Shown: positions 26,566 to 37,198, counted from the stretch's first letter. The stretch: DNA of 64,000 nt from Pseudomonas sp. FP2196 (GCF_030687715.1 NZ_CP117445.1:1980501-2044500); one strand, 5' to 3'. The notes: generated by a model from the letters alone, not told the origin. Translations and numbers: made by a program.

Positions 26566-27294
26566 TTATTCAAACCGCAGAATCACCCGGCGGTTGGTCC
26601 TGCTTTTCTTCTCGATTTTTTCGCAGAACACCCGGCCGATTTCCCGGGTGTTCTGCACGTGGGTGCCGCCACAGGGCTGGATGTCGATGCCGATGACTTC
26701 AACCATCCGCAGTTCACTCTCAATCGCCGGTGGTTTAGCCGTTTGGCTGCCGTTTTTTTCCATCAGTGCGGGGCACTCCGAGGCGGGCATCGACAGGGTG
26801 GTGACTGGAATGGCCTGCTCGATCAGCGCGTTGAGGTCGCGGGTGAGGCTGTCCTTGTCGAGGGTCATTTGCGGCAGATCGAAATCCAGACGTCCCTTGT
26901 CTGCGCTGATACTGCACCCGGTGACCGGCGCATTAATGATCGAACCCAACAGGTGCAGGCAGGTGTGCATCTTCATGTGTTGATAACGACGCGCCCAGTC
27001 CAGGCTGGCATTCAGGAGTGTGCCGACGCACAACTGAGGCGGGCATTGCGCCACGTTGTGCCAGATGATCGATGGCAGCAAGGGATCGCGCAGCGTTCCT
27101 GTCACGTCGATCCGCGTGCCATCCGGCAGGCTGAAGTGTCCGGTATCCCCCGGCTGCCCGCCACCGGTGGGATAGAACAGCGTGTGTTCGAGGACGACAG
27201 CCTGATCAACCACCGCGATTACCCGGGCACTGAAGTCGCGCTGGTAAGGGGCGTTGTTAAACAGGCTAAGGGTTTCTATGGTGTGTATCGACAT
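26566..27294 (-). CDS. Alanyl-tRNA editing protein (AlaX-M type)
   Basis: 242 residues, a free-standing relative of the AlaRS editing domain. Zinc-binding residues are the HTCLH motif (KMHTCLHLLG) and CGGTH (IQPCGGTHVQNT), and the FYPTGGGQPGDTG segment marks the catalytic fold. It hydrolyses Ser-tRNA(Ala), and possibly Gly-tRNA(Ala). It is probably co-transcribed with the EamA exporter gene just upstream (29-base gap), with no obvious functional link. Confidence 0.9.
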   Translation of the reverse strand: MSIHTIETLSLFNNAPYQRDFSARVIAVVDQAVVLEHTLFYPTGGGQPGDTGHFSLPDGTRIDVTGTLRDPLLPSIIWHNVAQCPPQLCVGTLLNASLDWARRYQHMKMHTCLHLLGSIINAPVTGCSISADKGRLDFDLPQMTLDKDSLTRDLNALIEQAIPVTTLSMPASECPALMEKNGSQTAKPPAIESELRMVEVIGIDIQPCGGTHVQNTREIGRVFCEKIEKKSRTNRRVILRFE

Positions 27295-27323
27295 TTGAAC
27301 CTCCGATGTTCAATGCATGTTTT

Positions 27324-28247
27324 TTAGCGCTTGGCGGGCAGCTTGGTGATTGCAAAACCGGCGAGCAGGATTGCCGAATACAGCATCAGGTCCCGAGAAA
27401 TTTCCGTGCCTTCGTACCAGGCGCCGATGATCACGGCGAACACCGGAAAGATGATGAACACGAATGACAAAAGGACCGGACTCAGGCGCTTGAGCAGGAC
27501 GAAATAGACAATAAAGCCCCCGACCGACGCCACCAGTCCGAGGTAGAGCAGGGCGCCCCAGGAACGTGAAGTGATGGTGGCGAACGTCGGGCTTTCCAGT
27601 GAAAGGCCAGCGACCAGCAGCATCACACCGGCGATGCCGATGGGCAGGGTGTTGTAGGTGATCACGCTGATCGCGCTGCCGTGCTTTTTGGTCACCACGT
27701 AGCACAGCGCATGGAGGAGCGCCGCGCTGAGAATCGCCAGCACACCAAGCCATTCCGCCTGGTCCAGATGCAATCCCTGGCTGCGGATAATCATGAACAG
27801 GCTGCCGAAACCAATAGCGATGCCGAGCATCTGCGCCGGGTGGATTTTCTCCCGCAGAAACAGCGCAGAAAAAATCAGGATGAACACCGGCATGCAACTG
27901 AACAGCAGCGCGGTCAGGCCGGACGACACATGCATTTCGCCGTAGTTGAGCAGGTAGTAGGGCAGGCTGAAATACGACAGCGTGACGAACACAAAGAACC
28001 ACCGGCTCTGCCGGGGGAACAGCAACGGTTCCTTGCGTAATGCGGCAAAGCCCAAAAACAGTGGAAAGCCAATCAGAAAGCGCAGACCTGCCGCCGTCAG
28101 GGGTGGCACGCTTTCCACCGCAATCTTGATCCCCAGCCACGTGGTGCCCCAGCTCACGCAGACGATCAGAAACAGGAGGCTGGTGATCAGTCCGGCCAGC
28201 CACGGGCGGGCAATGTTCGACGGCGTGCTGATCGTGGCGATGGACAT
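27324..28247 (-). CDS. EamA/DMT-family transporter
   Basis: 307 residues with ten predicted membrane helices in two EamA repeats (for example LLFLIVCVSWGTTWLGIKIA and GVLAILSAALLHALCYVVT). Such proteins usually export amino acids or other small metabolites. It is divergent from a MocR-type regulator 89 bases away, an arrangement typical of a regulator controlling its neighbouring exporter. No substrate can be assigned. Confidence 0.88.
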   Translation of the reverse strand: MSIATISTPSNIARPWLAGLITSLLFLIVCVSWGTTWLGIKIAVESVPPLTAAGLRFLIGFPLFLGFAALRKEPLLFPRQSRWFFVFVTLSYFSLPYYLLNYGEMHVSSGLTALLFSCMPVFILIFSALFLREKIHPAQMLGIAIGFGSLFMIIRSQGLHLDQAEWLGVLAILSAALLHALCYVVTKKHGSAISVITYNTLPIGIAGVMLLVAGLSLESPTFATITSRSWGALLYLGLVASVGGFIVYFVLLKRLSPVLLSFVFIIFPVFAVIIGAWYEGTEISRDLMLYSAILLAGFAITKLPAKR

Positions 28248-28276
28248 GGTTTGAGCTCCTGCAGGGGCATTGACCT

Positions 28277-28293
28277 GGTCTGGGAAAAGGTCT
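28277..28293. promoter_or_regulatory. Direct repeat in the DMT/MocR intergenic region
   Basis: Two GGTCT copies (28277-28281 and 28289-28293), 12 bases apart start to start, in the 89-bp divergent gap. MocR regulators commonly bind direct repeats in such gaps. Suggestive only. Confidence 0.3.
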
Positions 28294-28336
28294 ATCCCTG
28301 ATTGAACGTGTTTTCAGTACGCTATTCGGGGCAAGA

Positions 28337-29746
28337 ATGACTGTCAAAGTAAGTATTGCCATGGTGTCAATCCTCCGTGACGAACTCGCCCATGGCGTTG
28401 GCGTGAAATACAAACGACTCGCGGAGGCGGTTGAAAAGGCCATTGGTGAAGGTGTTATCGAGGCCGGTTGCAAGCTGCCGCCCCACAGGCTGTTGGCCGA
28501 CAGTCTCGGCGTCACCATCGGCACTATCAGCCGTGCTTATGGCGAACTGGAACGTGTGGGATTGGTAGTGGCCCGTGTAGGAGACGGCACCTACGTGCGT
28601 CAGCGCGGGATGGAGCGACCGCAGGACAAGGGCTTTCGCAATGTCGGCGATGAGCCGCCAGCCTGCTTCGACATGAGTAGGAATCAGCCGATTCCCGGGC
28701 AGGAAACGGCGTTCATGAGCGAAACCCTGCAAGCCTTGGCTAGTGATTCGCACCGCTTGCAGCAGTTGACCGGCTACACCCCTGAAAGCGGGCTGGCGTG
28801 GCATCGGGCGGCAGGTGCCGAGTGGCTGCGTAACGGAGACTTTGTCCCGCACGCCGATCAGATGCTGTGCGTCAACGGTGGCCAGCATGGTCTGTTGTGC
28901 GCGTTGATGGGATTGCTCAAGGCGGGTGACACGGTGGTCACCGAGCATTTGTCCTACCCCGGATTGATCAGCGTCGCACGCCAGCTAGGGATAAAACTGA
29001 CGGGTGCCGCGATGGATGACGAAGGGTTGTTGCCTTCGGCGCTGGAGGATATTTGTCGTCAGCACCGGGTATCCGCGCTGTATTGCACGCCGACGATCCA
29101 GAATCCTACGGCTGCGGTCATGTCTGTCTCGCGACGCCAGGCGATTGCAGAGGTGTGTCGCCAGCACAATCTGCTGATCCTCGAAGACGAAGCCCACGCA
29201 GTGCTGGATCGCCAGCGGCCGTTGCCACTGAGTTATTTCGCCCCGGAGCGCTCTGTGTTGATCGGCAGTCTGAGCAAGGCTGTCTCGGCGGGATTGCGGG
29301 TCGGCTATCTAAATGCGCCTCAAGCGTTGATCGGGCGTATCGGTTCAGCCATTCGCGGCACCTGCTGGATGGCTAATCCACTGGCGATGGAAGTGGCGAG
29401 CCTGTGGGTTGAAAATGGCATGGCCCAGCGTTTGCTGGATGAGCAGATCAGTGAGATCGGTCGGCGCAAAGCATTGGTGGCAGGGGCGCTGGAGGGGCTG
29501 AGCTACAAGACACATATCCACAGCCCGCATTTCTGGCTGCAAGTGCCTGAGCTGTGGCGCGCTTCGCAGATTGCCGCTGAGTTGAAGGAAGACAACTATC
29601 TGGTGGCGACTGCCGAGGCGTTCGCGGTCGGGCATGCGGCGGTGCCGCAGTTCATTCGGGCGAGTGTGTGTAATTCGGTGGGGGATGACGGGTTGTTGCT
29701 GGGTGGTTTTGAGGCTTTGGCCAGGGCATTAACAGACACCTTGTAA
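28337..29746 (+). CDS. MocR-type GntR regulator with aminotransferase-like domain
   Basis: 469 residues; an internal ATG at 28361 is an alternative start. The N-terminal winged helix (about residues 20-85) contains GCKLPPHRLLADSLGVTIGT. The rest is a fold-type I aminotransferase-like PLP domain. The PLP lysine is in GSLSKAVSAGLRVGYL, with upstream LEDEAHAVLDR. These proteins bind PLP plus an amino acid or amine to control transcription. Divergent to the EamA exporter, which it probably regulates. Confidence 0.9.
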   Translation: MTVKVSIAMVSILRDELAHGVGVKYKRLAEAVEKAIGEGVIEAGCKLPPHRLLADSLGVTIGTISRAYGELERVGLVVARVGDGTYVRQRGMERPQDKGFRNVGDEPPACFDMSRNQPIPGQETAFMSETLQALASDSHRLQQLTGYTPESGLAWHRAAGAEWLRNGDFVPHADQMLCVNGGQHGLLCALMGLLKAGDTVVTEHLSYPGLISVARQLGIKLTGAAMDDEGLLPSALEDICRQHRVSALYCTPTIQNPTAAVMSVSRRQAIAEVCRQHNLLILEDEAHAVLDRQRPLPLSYFAPERSVLIGSLSKAVSAGLRVGYLNAPQALIGRIGSAIRGTCWMANPLAMEVASLWVENGMAQRLLDEQISEIGRRKALVAGALEGLSYKTHIHSPHFWLQVPELWRASQIAAELKEDNYLVATAEAFAVGHAAVPQFIRASVCNSVGDDGLLLGGFEALARALTDTL

Positions 29747-29751
29747 TCGTT

Positions 29752-29820
29752 CATCACGAGCAGGCTCACTCCTACAGGAATATGCATTTCAAATTGTAGG
29801 AGCGAGCCTGCTCGCGATGG
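29752..29820. repeat. Family-A REP pair
   Basis: Inverted copies of CACGAGCAGGCTCACTCCTA and GTAGGAGCGAGCCTGCTCG with a short AT-rich centre, between convergent MocR and ppsR genes. Confidence 0.85.
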
Positions 29821-29842
29821 CGGTGTTGCAGGCACCGCAAAA

Positions 29843-30661
29843 CTACTTGAACCGCCGCTCCACGCCTTTCTCCACCAGAATTTTCGCCGAGATCTCTTCC
29901 ACCGAAAAATGCGTGGAGTTGATGTTCGGGATGTTCTCGCGACGGAACAGGTTTTCCACTTCGCGCACTTCGAACTCGCACTGGGCGTAGCTTGAGTAGC
30001 GGCTGTTGGGCTTGCGCTCGTTGCGGATAGCGGTGAGGCGATCCGGGTCGATGGTCAGGCCGAACAGCTTGTGCTGGTGCGCGCGCAGGGCGGCCGGCAG
30101 GGTCAGGCGCTCCATGTCGTCTTCGGTCAGCGGGTAGTTGGCCGCGCGGATGCCGAATTGCATGGCCATGTACAGGCACGTCGGCGTCTTACCACATCGC
30201 GACACGCCCACTAGTATCAGATCGGCCTTGTCGTAATAGTGGGTACGGGCGCCGTCATCGTTGTCGAGGGCGAAGTTCACCGCCTCGATCCGCTCCATGT
30301 AATTGGAGTTGTGGCCGATCGAATGCGACTTGCCGACGGTGTAGGAAGAATGCTCGGTCAGTTCCTGTTCGAGAGGCGCCAGGAAGGTCGAGAAAATGTC
30401 GATCATGAAACCATTGGACGTTGCGAGAATCTCACGGATGTCCTGATTGACGATGGTGTCGAAGATAATCGGGCGAAAGCCGTCTGTTTCGGCGGCTTTG
30501 TTGATTTGTTGTACCATGGCCCGGGCTTTATCCACGCTGTCGATGTACGGGCGCGTGAATTTGCTGAAGGTAATGTTTTCGAACTGCGCCAAGAGGCTTT
30601 GACCCAGGGTTTCGGCGGTGATGCCGGTGCCATCGGAGATAAAGAAAGCAGATCGTTTCAT
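29843..30661 (-). CDS. ppsR: PEP synthetase regulatory protein (kinase/pyrophosphorylase)
   Basis: 272 residues from the ATG complementary to 30659-30661 ([19 protein letters not shown]); the longer frame to 30727 is not needed. DUF299 protein with the P-loop [10 protein letters not shown]. It switches phosphoenolpyruvate synthase off by ADP-dependent phosphorylation and on by phosphate-dependent removal. It is divergent to its target, ppsA, 174 bases away, exactly the expected pair. Confidence 0.95.
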   Translation of the reverse strand: MKRSAFFISDGTGITAETLGQSLLAQFENITFSKFTRPYIDSVDKARAMVQQINKAAETDGFRPIIFDTIVNQDIREILATSNGFMIDIFSTFLAPLEQELTEHSSYTVGKSHSIGHNSNYMERIEAVNFALDNDDGARTHYYDKADLILVGVSRCGKTPTCLYMAMQFGIRAANYPLTEDDMERLTLPAALRAHQHKLFGLTIDPDRLTAIRNERKPNSRYSSYAQCEFEVREVENLFRRENIPNINSTHFSVEEISAKILVEKGVERRFK

Positions 30662-30835
30662 TTGCACCTTGGGCCTTAAGCTAGTCATCAATCTTGGATA
30701 TGATAGGCGCGATTTGCCGGCCGCCATTGGCCCGCATTCTCACTTATTTTCCAGGTCCAGGCCATACAACCGGCCAACGCTCCCCCGAGCTGCCGGTTTC
30801 TGAGCTTTTCCAACACAGTTAGTGGAGAGATCACC

Positions 30836-33211
30836 TTGGTAGAGTACGTAGTTTCCCTCGATAAGCTCGGCAAACACGATGTTGAGCATGTGGGGGGCAA
30901 GAACGCATCCCTGGGCGAGATGATCAGCAACCTGGCAGGTGCCGGTGTGTCGGTCCCTGGCGGCTTTGCCACCACCGCGCAGGCCTATCGCGACTTCCTC
31001 GAACTGAGCGGCTTGAACGATCAGATCCACCAGGCCCTCGACGCTCTCGACGTCGACGACGTCAATGCCCTGGCCAAGACCGGCGCCCAGATCCGCCAAT
31101 GGATCATGGAAGCCGAATTCCCCGAAAAACTGAATGCCGAGATCCGCACCGCGTTCGCCGCGCTGTCGGCCGGTAACCCTGATGTGGCCGTGGCCGTGCG
31201 CTCTTCCGCCACCGCCGAAGACTTGCCGGATGCGTCTTTCGCCGGCCAGCAGGAAACTTTCCTGAACATCCGTGGTGTGGAAAACGTTATCCGTGCCGCC
31301 AAAGAGGTGTTCGCCTCGCTGTTCAACGACCGTGCGATTTCCTATCGCGTGCACCAGGGCTTCGACCACAAACTGGTCGCCCTGTCGGCTGGCGTGCAGC
31401 GCATGGTGCGTTCGGAAACCGGTACCGCTGGCGTGATGTTCACCCTCGATACCGAATCCGGTTTCCGTGACGTGGTGTTCATCACCGGCGCTTACGGCCT
31501 GGGAGAAACCGTCGTACAAGGCGCGGTGAATCCGGATGAGTTCTATGTCCATAAAGGCACGCTGGAGGCCGGTCGCCCGGCGATCCTGCGTCGTAACCTG
31601 GGCAGCAAAGCCATCAAGATGATCTACGGCGACGAGGCCAAGGCCGGTCGTTCGGTCAAGACCGTCGATGTCGACAAGGCTGACCGCGCACGTTTCTGCC
31701 TGAGCGACGCTGAAGTCAGCGAGCTGGCCAAGCAAGCGATGATCATCGAGAAACACTACCAGTGCCCGATGGACATCGAGTGGGCCAAGGACGGTGACGA
31801 CGGCAAGCTGTACATCGTACAGGCGCGTCCGGAAACCGTGAAAAGCCGCACCCAGGCCAACGTCATGGAACGTTACCTGTTGAAAGAAACCGGCACCGTG
31901 CTGGTTGAAGGTCGCGCCATCGGCCAGCGCATCGGCGCCGGCAAGGTTCGTATCATCAAGGACGTGTCCGAGATGGACAAAGTCCAGCCGGGCGACGTGC
32001 TGGTCTCCGACATGACCGACCCGGATTGGGAACCGGTCATGAAACGCGCCAGCGCTATCGTCACCAACCGTGGCGGCCGTACCTGCCACGCGGCGATCAT
32101 CGCCCGTGAACTGGGTATTCCGGCGGTTGTAGGTTGCGGCAACGCTACCCAATTGCTTAAGGATGGCCAGGGTGTGACCGTTTCGTGCGCCGAAGGCGAC
32201 ACCGGTTACATCTTCGAAGGCGAACTGGGCTTCGACATCAAGAAGAACTCCGTGGATGCCATGCCGGACCTGCCGTTCAAGATCATGATGAACGTCGGCA
32301 ACCCGGATCGCGCTTTCGACTTCGCGCAACTGCCGAACGCCGGTGTGGGTCTGGCCCGTCTGGAATTCATCATCAACCGCATGATCGGCGTCCACCCCAA
32401 AGCGCTGTTGAACTACGACGGCCTGCCGCCGGAAATCAAGGAAAGCGTCGACAAGCGAATCGCCGGTTACGACGATCCGGTCGGTTTCTACGTCGAGAAA
32501 CTGGTTGAAGGCATCAGCACCCTCGCTGCCGCGTTCGCTCCGAAGAAGGTCATCGTGCGTCTGTCGGACTTCAAGTCCAACGAATACGCCAACCTCATTG
32601 GTGGCAAACTGTACGAGCCGGAAGAAGAAAACCCGATGCTGGGCTTCCGCGGTGCTTCGCGTTACATCAGCGAATCGTTCCGTGACTGCTTCGAACTCGA
32701 GTGCCGCGCGCTGAAACGCGTGCGCAACGAGATGGGCCTGACCAACGTCGAAATCATGGTGCCGTTCGTCCGTACCTTGGGCGAAGCGAGCCAGGTGGTC
32801 GACCTGCTGGCCGAGAATGGACTGAAGCGCGGCGAGAACGGTCTGCGCGTGATCATGATGTGCGAACTGCCATCCAACGCGATTCTCGCTGAAGAATTCC
32901 TCGAATTCTTTGACGGCTTCTCGATCGGTTCCAACGACCTGACTCAACTGACGCTGGGTCTGGATCGCGATTCGGGCATCATCGCGCACCTGTTTGACGA
33001 GCGTAATCCGGCGGTCAAGAAGCTGTTGGCCAACGCGATTGCCGCGTGCAACAAGGCTGGCAAGTACATCGGTATCTGCGGTCAGGGTCCTTCGGACCAC
33101 CCGGATCTGGCCAAGTGGCTGATGGAGCAGGGCATCGAAAGCGTGTCGCTGAACCCGGACACCGTGCTGGAAACCTGGTTCTTCCTCGCCGAAGGCCAGC
33201 CGCAGGCTTGA
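30836..33211 (+). CDS. ppsA: Phosphoenolpyruvate synthase (pyruvate, water dikinase)
   Basis: 791 residues from a TTG start at 30836, with GGAG about 9 bases upstream. It converts pyruvate and ATP to PEP, AMP and phosphate, the entry to gluconeogenesis. An N-terminal ATP-grasp domain includes [21 protein letters not shown]. The phosphohistidine domain has [15 protein letters not shown] (catalytic His), the target region of PpsR. The C-terminal PEP-binding barrel has [10 protein letters not shown] and [16 protein letters not shown]. The usual length for the family is about 790. Confidence 0.97.
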   Translation: MVEYVVSLDKLGKHDVEHVGGKNASLGEMISNLAGAGVSVPGGFATTAQAYRDFLELSGLNDQIHQALDALDVDDVNALAKTGAQIRQWIMEAEFPEKLNAEIRTAFAALSAGNPDVAVAVRSSATAEDLPDASFAGQQETFLNIRGVENVIRAAKEVFASLFNDRAISYRVHQGFDHKLVALSAGVQRMVRSETGTAGVMFTLDTESGFRDVVFITGAYGLGETVVQGAVNPDEFYVHKGTLEAGRPAILRRNLGSKAIKMIYGDEAKAGRSVKTVDVDKADRARFCLSDAEVSELAKQAMIIEKHYQCPMDIEWAKDGDDGKLYIVQARPETVKSRTQANVMERYLLKETGTVLVEGRAIGQRIGAGKVRIIKDVSEMDKVQPGDVLVSDMTDPDWEPVMKRASAIVTNRGGRTCHAAIIARELGIPAVVGCGNATQLLKDGQGVTVSCAEGDTGYIFEGELGFDIKKNSVDAMPDLPFKIMMNVGNPDRAFDFAQLPNAGVGLARLEFIINRMIGVHPKALLNYDGLPPEIKESVDKRIAGYDDPVGFYVEKLVEGISTLAAAFAPKKVIVRLSDFKSNEYANLIGGKLYEPEEENPMLGFRGASRYISESFRDCFELECRALKRVRNEMGLTNVEIMVPFVRTLGEASQVVDLLAENGLKRGENGLRVIMMCELPSNAILAEEFLEFFDGFSIGSNDLTQLTLGLDRDSGIIAHLFDERNPAVKKLLANAIAACNKAGKYIGICGQGPSDHPDLAKWLMEQGIESVSLNPDTVLETWFFLAEGQPQA

Positions 33212-33222
33212 TAAGTATGTGA

Positions 33223-33256
33223 ACGGGCCGCTCCTGCACGGAGCGGTTCTTTTAGT
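33223..33256 (+). terminator. Intrinsic terminator of ppsA
   Basis: A GAACGGGCCGCTCC / GGAGCGGTTC stem-loop followed by TTTT, 12 bases after the ppsA stop. The perfect core is CCGCTCC/GGAGCGG. Confidence 0.8.
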
Positions 33257-33310
33257 GTTTCAAACAGGGCGAGCGCCTTCGGATGCCGCCCTTTTTTGTG
33301 CAAGAGCATT

Positions 33311-34300
33311 ATGCAAAGCAGCAGCAACCTATTTCCTGTCGCCTTGATCAGCGCCGAGCGGCGCGGCGATCTGAGCGAAGACGTTTATCGATTGAAACCC
33401 GGCAACAGCCCGGACTGGTCCGTGGAAATCGCCGTCACCCGTCTGGGCATGGCCGATGAACCGGCGGTGCGCGGGGTGCCGGTCATTTTGCTGCACGGCA
33501 GTTTTTCCAATCGGCGCTTCTGGTTTTCACCCAAAGGTTTGGGACTGGGGGCGTATCTGGCGCGTCTGGGTTTTGATGTGTGGATTCCGGAGATGCGCGG
33601 CCACGGTCTGTCGCAGCGCAACGAGGAGTACCGGCGCAATCGCGTTGCCGACTACGCCCGTTACGATCTGCCGGCGATTGCCGCATTCGTGCGTGAGCAG
33701 AGCGGGCAGGTGCCGCACTGGATCGGCCATTCTCTGGGTGGCATCACGCTGGCGGCCGCGCTCGGCGGCGAATACCTGGGCGAGCCGGCGGTGGCTTCGG
33801 CGGCGTTTTTTGGAACGCAGGTGAGCCGCACCTATTGGCCGTTGAAAATTCCGCCGGTGGAATGGAGCGGGCGCTTCATTCTCAAGCGTTTTGCGCAGCT
33901 GTCTGGTTCACGCCTCAAGCGCGGTCCGGAAGACGAGCCGATCGGGCTGGCGCTGGAAAGCATGCGTTGGTACGGCCTGTTCGGTCGCTTTGGCGACAAG
34001 GACAAGGATTGGTGGGCCGGTCTTGCCGATGTTCAGGTGCCGGTGCTGGCGGTCAGTGCGGCGGGGGATCATCAGGATCCTGCCTGGGCTTGTCGCAAAC
34101 TGTTCGAGCAGATCGGTTCCGAGCACAAGCAATTCATCAATCTGGGGCGTGAGCAGGGCTTCAAGGATAATTTTGGTCACGTTGAGATGCTGGTGAGCAA
34201 GGGTGCACAAGCCGAAGTATGGCCACTGGTAGCGCGTTGGCTTCAGGATCAGCACACACCGTTGCTGGGTGATAAGCCGGATCTGGCTGCTGCGGTCTGA
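33311..34300 (+). CDS. Alpha/beta-hydrolase fold protein
   Basis: 329 residues from the ATG at 33311 (MQSSSNLFPVALISAERRGD). The nucleophile elbow is GHSLGG (about residue 143), preceded by the strand and oxyanion region VILLHGSFSNRRFWF. A lid domain follows. The acid/His pair is probably in the AGDHQDPAW and DNFGHVEM segments. It resembles serine hydrolases or lipases of unknown substrate. It conserves the position between ppsA and rraA that I know from P. aeruginosa. Confidence 0.85.
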   Translation: MQSSSNLFPVALISAERRGDLSEDVYRLKPGNSPDWSVEIAVTRLGMADEPAVRGVPVILLHGSFSNRRFWFSPKGLGLGAYLARLGFDVWIPEMRGHGLSQRNEEYRRNRVADYARYDLPAIAAFVREQSGQVPHWIGHSLGGITLAAALGGEYLGEPAVASAAFFGTQVSRTYWPLKIPPVEWSGRFILKRFAQLSGSRLKRGPEDEPIGLALESMRWYGLFGRFGDKDKDWWAGLADVQVPVLAVSAAGDHQDPAWACRKLFEQIGSEHKQFINLGREQGFKDNFGHVEMLVSKGAQAEVWPLVARWLQDQHTPLLGDKPDLAAAV

Positions 34301-34526
34301 GGCGAGGGCTCTGAAAAGGGCATTCCGCTCGGATCAGCTTGCGGCTAAGATATGACGCATTGTGCGGTTCTGGTCATATTTGGTGGCTGTTTCGCTATTA
34401 CGTTTCAGCGTTTGTTCAGGTTCGTTCAGCGAACATTGAATGAACTAAGGTAAACAGCGACCGCCGGAACTCGTTTCAGAAGAGTGCGACATCCTTGATC
34501 GTCTTCCTTTTTACAGGAGTTTATCG

Positions 34527-35018
34527 ATGAACCATTACCTCACGCCTGACCTGTGCGACGCCTATCCGGAACTGGTACAGGTGCTGGAACCGATGTTCAG
34601 CAATTTCGGCGGCCGTGATTCGTTCGGCGGCGAAATCGTGACCATCAAATGCTTCGAAGACAACTCGCGGGTCAAGGAGCAGGTCGAGCTCAAAGGGAAT
34701 GGCAAGGTACTGGTGGTCGACGGTGGTGGTTCGCTGCGTCATGCCCTGCTGGGGGACATGCTGGCCGAGAAAGCCGCGAAAAACGGTTGGGAAGGGCTAG
34801 TGATCTACGGTTGCATCCGCGACGTCGATATCATCGCGCAGACCGATCTGGGCGTGCAGGCCCTTGCTAGCCACCCGAGGAAGTCCAACAGGCGCGGGCT
34901 CGGCGACCTTGACGTTCCAGTAACTTTTGCCGGTGTGACGTTCCGTCCGGGCGAATACATCTATGCGGACAACAACGGCGTGATCATCTCGCCGAGCCCG
35001 CTGAAGATGCCTGAATAA
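34527..35018 (+). CDS. rraA: Regulator of RNase E activity A
   Basis: 163 residues. RraA binds the C-terminal scaffold of RNase E and lowers mRNA turnover. The Gly-rich [12 protein letters not shown] and [13 protein letters not shown] segments mark the RraA/aldolase-like family. An AGGAG ribosome site lies 9 bases ahead of the ATG. The 226-base gap before it contains an inverted repeat near 34425-34446 (GTTCAGCGAAC with flanking GAAC) and no convincing gene. Confidence 0.94.
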   Translation: MNHYLTPDLCDAYPELVQVLEPMFSNFGGRDSFGGEIVTIKCFEDNSRVKEQVELKGNGKVLVVDGGGSLRHALLGDMLAEKAAKNGWEGLVIYGCIRDVDIIAQTDLGVQALASHPRKSNRRGLGDLDVPVTFAGVTFRPGEYIYADNNGVIISPSPLKMPE

Positions 35019-35033
35019 GCTTTCGACAAAGGG

Positions 35034-36035
35034 ATGAGGATGTTCGAGGAAGAAAACGCGCAATGGGGACTGGTGCATGCCCTGGTGCTGGATGGTAATG
35101 GCGGTGCGCGTTCGATAGCCCGGACTGAGCTCGACGATTTGCAGCTGCAGGCCCATGAAAGCCTGTGGCTGCATTGGGATCGCAGTCATCCGCAAACCCA
35201 GACCTGGCTACGCAAATCCAGCGGTCTCAATGAGTTTACCTGCGACCTGCTGCTGGAAGAGAACACCCGCCCGCGCCTGTTGCCGTTGCCGGATTCCGAG
35301 CTGCTGCTGTTCTTGCGCGGGGTCAACCTCAATCCGGGCGCCGAACCGGAAGACATGGTCTCGGTGCGGATTTTCGCCTCCCCTCAGCGCGTGATTTCCC
35401 TGCGTTTGCGCCCGCTGCGGGCCACCGATGAGTTGCTGACGATGCTGGAGGAGGGCAAGGGCCCGAAAACCTCCTCTGAATTGATGCTTTACATGGCGCA
35501 GTTGCTCACTAACAAAGTGCAGGATCTGGTCACTTGCCTCTCGGAAATCGCCGATGAGGAAGAAGAAAAGATGGATGCCGACGAACGGTATACTCCTGAG
35601 CATGGCGCCATTTTGCACATCCGTCGCAGAGCGGCCGGGCTGAAGCGTTTTCTCGCGCCGCAGCGGGATATTTTCGGACAGTTGACGCGGATAAAACTGC
35701 CCTGGTTTGTCGATGACGACGCCGATTACTGGAACGAGTTGAACAACAGTCTGACGCGCTATCTTGAAGAGCTCGAATTGACCCGAGAGCGCGTGGGGCT
35801 TGTCCTGGAGGCTGAAGATCGGCGTTTGAGCCTGCGCATGAATCGCACGATGTATCGCTTCGGGATCATCACCTGCATCTTTTTGCCGATGAGTTTTATC
35901 ACCGGTCTATTGGGCATCAACGTTGGCGGAATTCCCTTCGCGAGCAGCCCTTATGGCTTCCTGATCGCCTGCCTGACGGTGCTCGCCATGGCGTTCGGAC
36001 AATGGTGGTTATTCCGCCGTTTGCGCTGGGTTTGA
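35034..36035 (+). CDS. zntB: Zinc transporter ZntB (CorA family)
   Basis: 333 residues with two C-terminal membrane helices and the CorA-family loop GINVGGIPF between them (GxN signature, as in ZntB). The large cytosolic N-terminal domain is acidic and rich in Leu. The start is ambiguous: ATG at 35034 or at 35040. It lies 15 bases after rraA, so is probably co-transcribed. It moves Zn2+, and perhaps other divalent ions, across the inner membrane. Confidence 0.9.
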   Translation: MRMFEEENAQWGLVHALVLDGNGGARSIARTELDDLQLQAHESLWLHWDRSHPQTQTWLRKSSGLNEFTCDLLLEENTRPRLLPLPDSELLLFLRGVNLNPGAEPEDMVSVRIFASPQRVISLRLRPLRATDELLTMLEEGKGPKTSSELMLYMAQLLTNKVQDLVTCLSEIADEEEEKMDADERYTPEHGAILHIRRRAAGLKRFLAPQRDIFGQLTRIKLPWFVDDDADYWNELNNSLTRYLEELELTRERVGLVLEAEDRRLSLRMNRTMYRFGIITCIFLPMSFITGLLGINVGGIPFASSPYGFLIACLTVLAMAFGQWWLFRRLRWV

Positions 36036-36098
36036 AAATGGCGCATGTGACCCGACCAAATTTGCCCGCGTCTTTCACAGACATCACGAGAGGTGCGT

Positions 36099-36347
36099 AT
36101 GCACGATCCGTTTGAACAGTCTTTGCGCGACATGCTCAACGCCTCGCCGTCCAGCCGCGACGACGATGCATGCCTGGGCCGCGTACTCAAAACCGCCAAC
36201 CGCCAGGTTGGCGCCGGTGATCTGTTCAGTCTGCTGGGCCGCTGGCTGCCCGCGCTGATGATCGCCCTGAATAACGGATCGGCCCACGTGTCGCCGGTTT
36301 CCCGTCTTCGTAAACCTACCGCTCGCACTGCTGATAAGGCTGATTGA
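36099..36347 (+). CDS. crfX: CrfX protein
   Basis: 82 residues (MHDPFEQSLRDMLNASPSSRDD), soluble and mostly helical. A GAGAGG ribosome site lies 5 bases before the ATG. The gene is recognised by position: immediately before cmpX-sigX-oprF, where P. aeruginosa has crfX, associated with the SigX regulon. Its biochemical role is unknown. The stop is 2 bases before the cmpX ATG. Confidence 0.88.
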   Translation: MHDPFEQSLRDMLNASPSSRDDDACLGRVLKTANRQVGAGDLFSLLGRWLPALMIALNNGSAHVSPVSRLRKPTARTADKAD

Positions 36348-36349
36348 AT

Positions 36350-37174
36350 ATGGAACTTGATCTCTGGACTCAGAGCCTCGTCACTGCAATGACTGCGTTG
36401 TGGACCAAAGTCGCCAACTTCATTCCGAACCTGTTCGGCGCACTGGTCGTGCTGCTGTTGGGTTTCGTCGTAGCCAAACTGCTCGATACCTTGCTGTCCA
36501 AACTGCTCGCCAAACTGGGTCTTGATCGCCTGATGGGCGGCACCGGGCTGACCAAATTGATGTCGCGGGCGGGGCTGCAAGTACCGATCTCGACCCTGAT
36601 CGGCAAGATTGTCTACTGGTTCGTTCTGCTGATATTCCTGGTTTCTGCAGCAGAATCCCTTGGACTTGAGCGAGTTTCAGCTACGCTGGATATGTTGGCG
36701 TTGTATTTGCCGAAGGTTTTCGGCGCCGCGCTGGTGTTGCTGGTGGGCGTATTGCTTGCTCAACTGGCGAACGGACTGGTGCGCGGGGCGGCAGAGGGCG
36801 TAGGCCTGGACTACGCTTCGGGGCTGGGGCGAATTGCTCAGGGGCTGGTGATCATCATCAGCATCTCGGTAGCGATCAGTCAGCTTGAGGTCAAGACCGA
36901 CCTGCTGAACCATGTGATTGTCATCGTTTTGATTACCGTTGGTCTGGCGGTTGCGCTGGCCATGGGCCTGGGAAGCCGGGAAATTGCCGGTCAGATTCTT
37001 GCGGGAATCTATGTGCGTGAGTTGTATCAGGTTGGGCAACAAGTGCGTGTTGGCGAGGTCGAAGGCCAGATCGAAGAGATCGGCACGGTTAAAACCACAT
37101 TGCTGACCGACGAGGGTGAGCTAGTCTCTCTCTCCAATCGGATCCTGCTGGAACAGCATGTGAGTAGCCGCTAA
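36350..37174 (+). CDS. cmpX: CmpX, small-conductance mechanosensitive channel-like membrane protein
   Basis: 274 residues from ATG 36350 (MELDLWTQSLVTAMTAL). Five or so membrane segments are visible, the first being LFGALVVLLLGFVVAKLLDTLL. The C-terminal GLGSREIAGQILAGIYVREL and QVRVGEVEGQIEEIGTVKT resemble the MscS beta domain. In pseudomonads CmpX is linked to membrane tension and to control of SigX activity. It forms a tight unit with crfX. Confidence 0.93.
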   Translation: MELDLWTQSLVTAMTALWTKVANFIPNLFGALVVLLLGFVVAKLLDTLLSKLLAKLGLDRLMGGTGLTKLMSRAGLQVPISTLIGKIVYWFVLLIFLVSAAESLGLERVSATLDMLALYLPKVFGAALVLLVGVLLAQLANGLVRGAAEGVGLDYASGLGRIAQGLVIIISISVAISQLEVKTDLLNHVIVIVLITVGLAVALAMGLGSREIAGQILAGIYVRELYQVGQQVRVGEVEGQIEEIGTVKTTLLTDEGELVSLSNRILLEQHVSSR

Positions 37175-37198
37175 CCCGGCAAACCCTGCTAATGTATG

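Noticed and set aside
30740..33100. 786-codon frame antisense to ppsA
   Set aside because: Same reason; ppsA is certain and leaves no room for a real opposite-strand gene.
34352..34453. 33-codon frame before rraA (MTHCAVLVIFGG...)
   Set aside because: No ribosome site and overlap with the probable rraA promoter region and inverted repeat.
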